Shown piece by piece: positions 60,552 through 64,000 of a stretch of DNA of 64,000 nt (positions are counted from its first letter, which is position 1; every line of letters begins with the position of its first letter). The stretch spans positions 558,001 to 622,000 of the forward strand of contig JACJZN010000008.1 in assembly GCA_020635565.1 (NCBI GenBank), given 5' to 3'. The stretch comes from Flavobacteriales bacterium (lineage in GTDB: Bacteria; Bacteroidota; Bacteroidia; Flavobacteriales_D; Parvicellaceae). The translations under genes and the position numbers were made by a program. The notes beneath the pieces are model-generated. The model ran no database searches. It was not told where the DNA came from and worked only from the letters and a program-made list of their open reading frames with translations.

Positions 60552-62102
60552 TTAAAGTTCAATTTCTTCATTCTCACCATCTACAAACTTGTAGGTAAGG
60601 AATGGAAGAGAGGTAATACCTTTAACAGCGATCCATTTTTTAAATTTCATAAACCAGGATCTCTGAATGCTTTTAATGCCTTTCTTGATATAAGCTTCAA
60701 CAAATGGATGAACCAATAAGGTTATGTTCTTCTGACCAACTTGTTCAACTAAATATCTCACATTGTTCTCAATTTCATCAATTAGAAGAATTGAAGCTGT
60801 AATTTCTCCGGTACCATTACAAGAAGGACAAACTTCAGCTGTCTTGATTTCTGTTTCAGGACGAACTCTTTGTCGTGTTAATTCGATTACCCCAAACTTC
60901 GTTGGAGGAATAATATTGTGCTTTGCACGGTCGTCACTCATGAACTCTTTAAGTTTGTCGTATAAGAGTTTGTTGTTGTCACGTTGGTGCATATCAATAA
61001 AATCAATAGCAATAATCCCTCCCATATCTCGTAAGCGAAGGATTCTTGCGATCTCTTCAGCAACTTCAAGATTAGTCTCGATCGCGTTCTGTTCCTGATT
61101 TTGTTCCGAAGCTTTACGATTTCCACTATTTACGTCAATTACGTGCATAGCTTCCGTGTGCTCTATGATCAAGTAAGCACCACTAGGCAACATAACTTTT
61201 TTACCAAAGGATGCTTTGATCTGCTTGTTGATTCCAAAATGTTCGAAAATATCGTTTTTGCCCTTGTAGAGTTTAACGATGTTCTCCTTGGCAGGAGCAA
61301 TTTTCTGAACGTAAGCTTTGATCTCTTCAAACAGTTTAGGATCATCAACATGGATGTTAGAAAAACTTGCAGATAACAGGTCTCTAAGTACAGTAGAAGC
61401 TCTGTTTAGTTCCCCCAAAACTCGCTTTGGTGGCTCAGAATTCTTTAGCCCTTTATAAAGTTTATCCCATTTTTCTACCAAGTTGCGTAGATCCTGATCT
61501 AGATCGGCTACTTTCTTATTCTCAGCAACCGTTCTGATAATAACCCCAAAATTTTGTGGTTTTATACTAGCTATCAATTTCTTTAATCGCTCACGTTCCT
61601 CAGGAGATTTGATCTTTTGCGAAACAGAGATCTTGTCCGTAAAAGGAACTAAAACAATATACCGTCCAGCAAGTGTCAATTCAGCACTCAATCGAGGTCC
61701 TTTGCTCGATATAGGCTCTTTGGCAACCTGAACAGCAATAAGTTGTTTAGAAGAAAGAAGGTCCTTGATCTTTCCATCCTTATCAATATCTTTTTCAAGA
61801 CGAAGTTTGGAAATATTTGAACCCTGCTGCTTTCCTTTGATAGTAGCTTGTATGTATTTGTTTTGAGACCTAAACTGAGGCCCAAGATCAAGATAGTGAA
61901 GGAATGCATCCTTCTCATAACCTACATCTACGAACGCAGCATTCAGACTGGGAACGATCTTCCTGATCTTTCCCAGATATATATCACCAACATTGAAACT
62001 CGTATCATGCCTGTCTTTATGCAGCTCGATCAGTTTCTTGTCACGTAATAGTGCAATTGTAACTTCTGTTGATGATGAATTGATAATTAATTCATGGTTC
62101 AC
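60552..62102 (-). CDS. rng: Ribonuclease E/G family endoribonuclease
   Basis: A 516-residue RNase G-like protein starting with GTG (NHELIINSSS). S1-type RNA-binding domain at about 38-120 (VGDIYLGKIRKIVPSLNAAFVDVGYEKDAFL), the catalytic Asp pair D323 (VIDVNSGN) and D367 (IAIDFIDM), and the zinc-link CPSC (C425, C428). It lacks the long C-terminal scaffold of E. coli RNase E, so is of the RNase G kind. It processes rRNA and degrades mRNA in the cytosol. A palindrome (62159-62170) lies in the upstream gap. Confidence 0.95.
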   Translation of the reverse strand: MNHELIINSSSTEVTIALLRDKKLIELHKDRHDTSFNVGDIYLGKIRKIVPSLNAAFVDVGYEKDAFLHYLDLGPQFRSQNKYIQATIKGKQQGSNISKLRLEKDIDKDGKIKDLLSSKQLIAVQVAKEPISSKGPRLSAELTLAGRYIVLVPFTDKISVSQKIKSPEERERLKKLIASIKPQNFGVIIRTVAENKKVADLDQDLRNLVEKWDKLYKGLKNSEPPKRVLGELNRASTVLRDLLSASFSNIHVDDPKLFEEIKAYVQKIAPAKENIVKLYKGKNDIFEHFGINKQIKASFGKKVMLPSGAYLIIEHTEAMHVIDVNSGNRKASEQNQEQNAIETNLEVAEEIARILRLRDMGGIIAIDFIDMHQRDNNKLLYDKLKEFMSDDRAKHNIIPPTKFGVIELTRQRVRPETEIKTAEVCPSCNGTGEITASILLIDEIENNVRYLVEQVGQKNITLLVHPFVEAYIKKGIKSIQRSWFMKFKKWIAVKGITSLPFLTYKFVDGENEEIEL

Positions 62103-62158
62103 AGAAGAAGTTTTGGTTAATAAATGTGTTCTTATACAATGAATTTGGTCATTTTGTA

Positions 62159-62170
62159 AGGTTTAAACCT
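62159..62170. other. Perfect 12-base palindrome upstream of the RNase gene
   Basis: AGGTTTAAACCT lies 57 bases before the RNase GTG, in a 161-base gap. Without a T run or long arms it is not a terminator and might be an operator. Nearby, ACATTGT-AAA-ACAATGT (about 62244-62260) is a second short inverted repeat. Confidence 0.35.
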
Positions 62171-62263
62171 ATGCCTAAATAACCAAATGTCGTTAAACAC
62201 GCAAAGGAAACAAAATTGCTTTCATTTCCTTTAGAGTGTACTTACATTGTAAAACAATGTGTT

Positions 62264-62356
62264 TTATTTCTTCTTCTTATGACGATTCTTTCTTAGTCTT
62301 TTCTTACGCTTGTGCGTTGCTATCTTATGTCTTTTTCTCTTCTTACCGCTTGGCAT
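62264..62356 (-). CDS. 30-residue basic AURKAIP1/COX24-domain protein (mS38-like, ribosomal)
   Basis: Translated by hand on the minus strand from ATG at 62356 to TAA at 62264. The protein begins MPSGKKRKRHKIATHKRKKR and ends in four lysines. It is almost wholly Lys, Arg and His. The KKRKRHK-xAxHK-xKKRLRKNRHK pattern matches the mitochondrial mS38 (AURKAIP1/COX24) C-terminal motif, which in Bacteroidota occurs as a tiny stand-alone protein. mS38 is a small-subunit ribosomal protein of mitochondria, so a ribosomal role is likely. It sits between HU-type and RNase genes and is too short for usual ORF calls. Confidence 0.85.
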   Translation of the reverse strand: MPSGKKRKRHKIATHKRKKRLRKNRHKKKK

Positions 62357-62399
62357 AATTCGAATGTTTTAAAAAGTTAATACTGTAGTTTCTAGTCGC

Positions 62400-62690
62400 T
62401 TATTTTACCTTTACTTTAGTCTTGATGTTCTCAACAAAAGTTTTAGAAGGCTTAAAAGCAGGAATATTGTGTGCAGGGATAATAATAGTAGTGTTTTTTG
62501 AAATGTTTCTTCCGGTTTTTTGTGCTCTTTCTCTGATCACGAAAGATCCAAATCCTCTAAGGTATACATTGTTTCCTTTCTCCATCGCGCCAATGATCGA
62601 ATCCATGAACGCCTCGACAGTAGCCATCACCGCCACTTTTTCAATTCCAGTTTTTTCTGAAATTTCACTTACAATCTCTGCTTTAGTCAT
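62400..62690 (-). CDS. HU/IHF-family DNA-binding protein
   Basis: A 96-residue histone-like protein with the family signature GFGSFVIRERAQKTGRN (about 46-62), followed by the beta-arm and FKPSKTFVENIKTK. The N-terminal helices (TKAEIVSEISEKTG) fit. It binds and bends DNA as a dimer in the nucleoid. Its leader has an exact -7 box and an eight-base inverted repeat. The 30-residue gene follows 43 bases downstream, possibly on the same transcript. Confidence 0.96.
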   Translation of the reverse strand: MTKAEIVSEISEKTGIEKVAVMATVEAFMDSIIGAMEKGNNVYLRGFGSFVIRERAQKTGRNISKNTTIIIPAHNIPAFKPSKTFVENIKTKVKVK

Positions 62691-62718
62691 CTTAAAATTC
62701 TATTTATTAATTAGTTAT

Positions 62719-62735
62719 CACTCTTTTAAAGAGTG
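62719..62735. other. Eight-base inverted repeat in the HU-type gene leader
   Basis: CACTCTTT, one T, AAAGAGTG. It sits just after the predicted -7 box (minus strand), so it would form a hairpin at the very 5' end of the mRNA, or an operator at the start site. Arms are perfect. Confidence 0.5.
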
Positions 62736-62739
62736 GGTG

Positions 62740-62747
62740 CAAAGATA
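62740..62747 (-). promoter_or_regulatory. Putative -7 box for the HU-type gene
   Basis: Minus-strand TATCTTTG matches TAnnTTTG exactly, about 50 bases before the ATG at 62690. No obvious -33 TTG. Confidence 0.5.
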
Positions 62748-62814
62748 ATTTTATATTTCATATTATGATAATGTGATGTTTTTTTTTTCAAAAAAATGCA
62801 AACCTTTGTACCCT

Positions 62815-63840
62815 ATGAACTTAGCTGAATCCTTGTTAAACTGGTATAAAGAGAATGGTAGAGAGCTTCCTTGGAGAGTGCAGATTTCTCCTTATAAGGT
62901 GTGGTTGTCTGAGATTATTATGCAGCAGACAAGAGTCGCTCAAGGTTTGCCTTACTTCAATAAATTTTATGATGAACTCCCGACTATAAAAGACTTTGCA
63001 AATACTGATCAGGACAAGGTACTTCTCTTATGGCAAGGGTTAGGGTATTATTCGCGTGCTAGAAACATGCATTTTGCAGCTAAGCAAATTATGAATGAAT
63101 ATAATGGTGAGTTTCCTGATTCTTTATCGGAATTGAAAAAACTAAAAGGAGTAGGGGATTATACTGCAGCGGCAATCGTATCAATTGCATTTGATCAACC
63201 TAAAGCGGTGGTAGATGGTAATGTTTATCGCGTTTTATCTCGAGTTTTTAATGTGGATATTCCTATAGATTCAGCCCAGGGTAAAAAGTATTTTCAAGAA
63301 TTAGCTGATGATTTGATTGATCTGAATAATCCGGGAGATTATAATCAAGCGATCATGGATTTTGGAGCCATGGTATGTACGCCTAAAAATCCTGATTGCC
63401 AGAAGTGTCCTGTCAATAATAATTGTGAAGGGTTTTTGAAGGGTAGGATTGATCAGCTCCCAGTAAAATCAAAAAAGGTGAAGATCACTGAGAGGTATTT
63501 GGACTTTTTTGAGATTCATTATAAGGACCAGGTGCTTATCCAGCAAAGACAGGGTAATGACATTTGGAAAGGACTATTTCAATTGCCTCTTGTTGAATTG
63601 AACTCTGAAAAAAATAAAGGACTCAGCAATATAGAAAAGCTTGGAATAACTGAAGTAAGTTCCATTGAGCATAGAGCTGATAAAAAGCATGTTCTTTCAC
63701 ATCAAAGGTTATATGCTTCTTTTTACAAGGTCGTATTGGATGAAAAACCAAATTTGGACGAGAGTTTCATATGGGTAGATCGTTCTCGTTTGGATGACTA
63801 TGCTATGCCTAAATTGATCACTAATTATTTAAGTGATTGA
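62815..63840 (+). CDS. mutY: Adenine DNA glycosylase MutY
   Basis: I start at the ATG at 62815 (341 residues); a GTG at 62773 adds 14 unlikely residues. The protein has LPWR, WLSEIIMQQTRV with the catalytic Glu, the helix-hairpin-helix LKGVGDYTAAAI, VVDGNVYRVLSR with the catalytic Asp, and the iron-sulfur loop CTPKNPDCQKCPVNNNC. A NUDIX-like C-terminal domain (FEIHYKDQVLIQQRQ, WKGLFQLPL) recognises 8-oxoguanine. It removes A paired with 8-oxoG. Followed after 41 bases by ssb. Confidence 0.97.
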   Translation: MNLAESLLNWYKENGRELPWRVQISPYKVWLSEIIMQQTRVAQGLPYFNKFYDELPTIKDFANTDQDKVLLLWQGLGYYSRARNMHFAAKQIMNEYNGEFPDSLSELKKLKGVGDYTAAAIVSIAFDQPKAVVDGNVYRVLSRVFNVDIPIDSAQGKKYFQELADDLIDLNNPGDYNQAIMDFGAMVCTPKNPDCQKCPVNNNCEGFLKGRIDQLPVKSKKVKITERYLDFFEIHYKDQVLIQQRQGNDIWKGLFQLPLVELNSEKNKGLSNIEKLGITEVSSIEHRADKKHVLSHQRLYASFYKVVLDEKPNLDESFIWVDRSRLDDYAMPKLITNYLSD

Positions 63841-63881
63841 ATAAAAATTAATACTTTTGAATAAGTAATTAGTGTTATCGC

Positions 63882-64000
63882 ATGGCAAGAAGTGTAAATA
63901 AAGTGATTCTCGTTGGAAATTTGGGCAAAGATCCGGAGGTTAGGCACCTTGAAAATGGTGCTGTTGTAGCTAATTTTTCTTTGGCAACTTCGGAATCTTA
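63882..64000 (+). CDS. ssb: Single-stranded DNA-binding protein, 3'-truncated by window edge
   Basis: Only 39 codons are inside the window. From ATG 63882 the protein reads ARSVNKVILVGNLGKDPEVR, the almost universal SSB opening, then ENGAVVANFSLATSES, the first strands of the OB fold. It coats single-stranded DNA during replication and repair. In many flavobacteria mutY and ssb are followed by gldE/gldD gliding genes, which may lie just outside. Confidence 0.95.
   Translation, partial: MARSVNKVILVGNLGKDPEVRHLENGAVVANFSLATSES

Noticed and set aside
62244..62260. Hairpin ACATTGT-AAA-ACAATGT as terminator for the 30-residue gene
   Set aside because: All-AT-rich stem with only two G-C pairs and no T run on the minus strand.

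Overview
The window looks like chromosomal DNA from a Bacteroidota bacterium, most likely Flavobacteriales. The evidence is AT-rich coding sequence, three secreted proteins with Por/type IX secretion C-terminal tails, several TAnnTTTG-type -7 promoter boxes, the START-like protein, the 30-residue COX24-domain protein, and mutY followed directly by ssb. The window is densely coded, with no gap over 200 bases. I found no tRNA, rRNA, insertion sequence, prophage or CRISPR array.

Layout. 1-4896: right end of a surface-glycan island (four glycosyltransferases and one methyltransferase), followed on the other strand by a multi-pass membrane protein, rlmH and a LolC/E-type permease. 8.5-13.8 kb: a NamZ-type muramidase, a secreted M43 metalloprotease, a cystathionine gamma-synthase/lyase family enzyme and a small membrane protein. 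13.8-23.6 kb: ppiD-like foldase, purH, and the complete cell-elongation operon mreB-mreC-mreD-mrdA-rodA. 23.6-31.8 kb: manC, a SprT-like protein, an unlisted 53-residue lipoprotein, an MlaE/MlaF pair, an acyltransferase, MOSC and DUF1015 proteins, a possible PD-(D/E)XK-like protein, an FKBP lipoprotein and another lipoprotein.

31.9-41.2 kb is the most unusual part. A membrane protein joins sixteen or seventeen exact 12-residue repeats to a potassium-channel-type pore. Next to it is a tight four-gene operon (33667-39575): a TolC-like outer-membrane channel fused to a glycoside-hydrolase-like domain, an HlyD-like adaptor, a regulator with a degenerate receiver, five CxxC pairs and a dead GGDEF-like domain, and a processive family-2 glycosyltransferase. 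I read it as a self-contained exopolysaccharide synthesis, trimming and export machine, unlike the standard Bcs, Pga, Alg or Pel layouts. All four genes start with TTG or GTG, and a good promoter precedes the first.

41.2-64 kb: two more glycosyltransferases, an LptF/LptG permease, a START-like protein, yidC, a ZIP metal transporter, a membrane-anchored MutS-like ATPase, trxB, a secreted trypsin-fold protease, a beta-helix protein, a thioredoxin lacking one active-site cysteine, gcvP, a secreted adhesin-like protein, an RNase E/G, a 30-residue mS38-like protein, an HU-type protein, mutY and the start of ssb.

Taken together the window is rich in envelope functions: glycan assembly, lipid transport (Mla, Lpt, Lol-like), cell-wall elongation, membrane-protein insertion and periplasmic folding, mixed with housekeeping enzymes.
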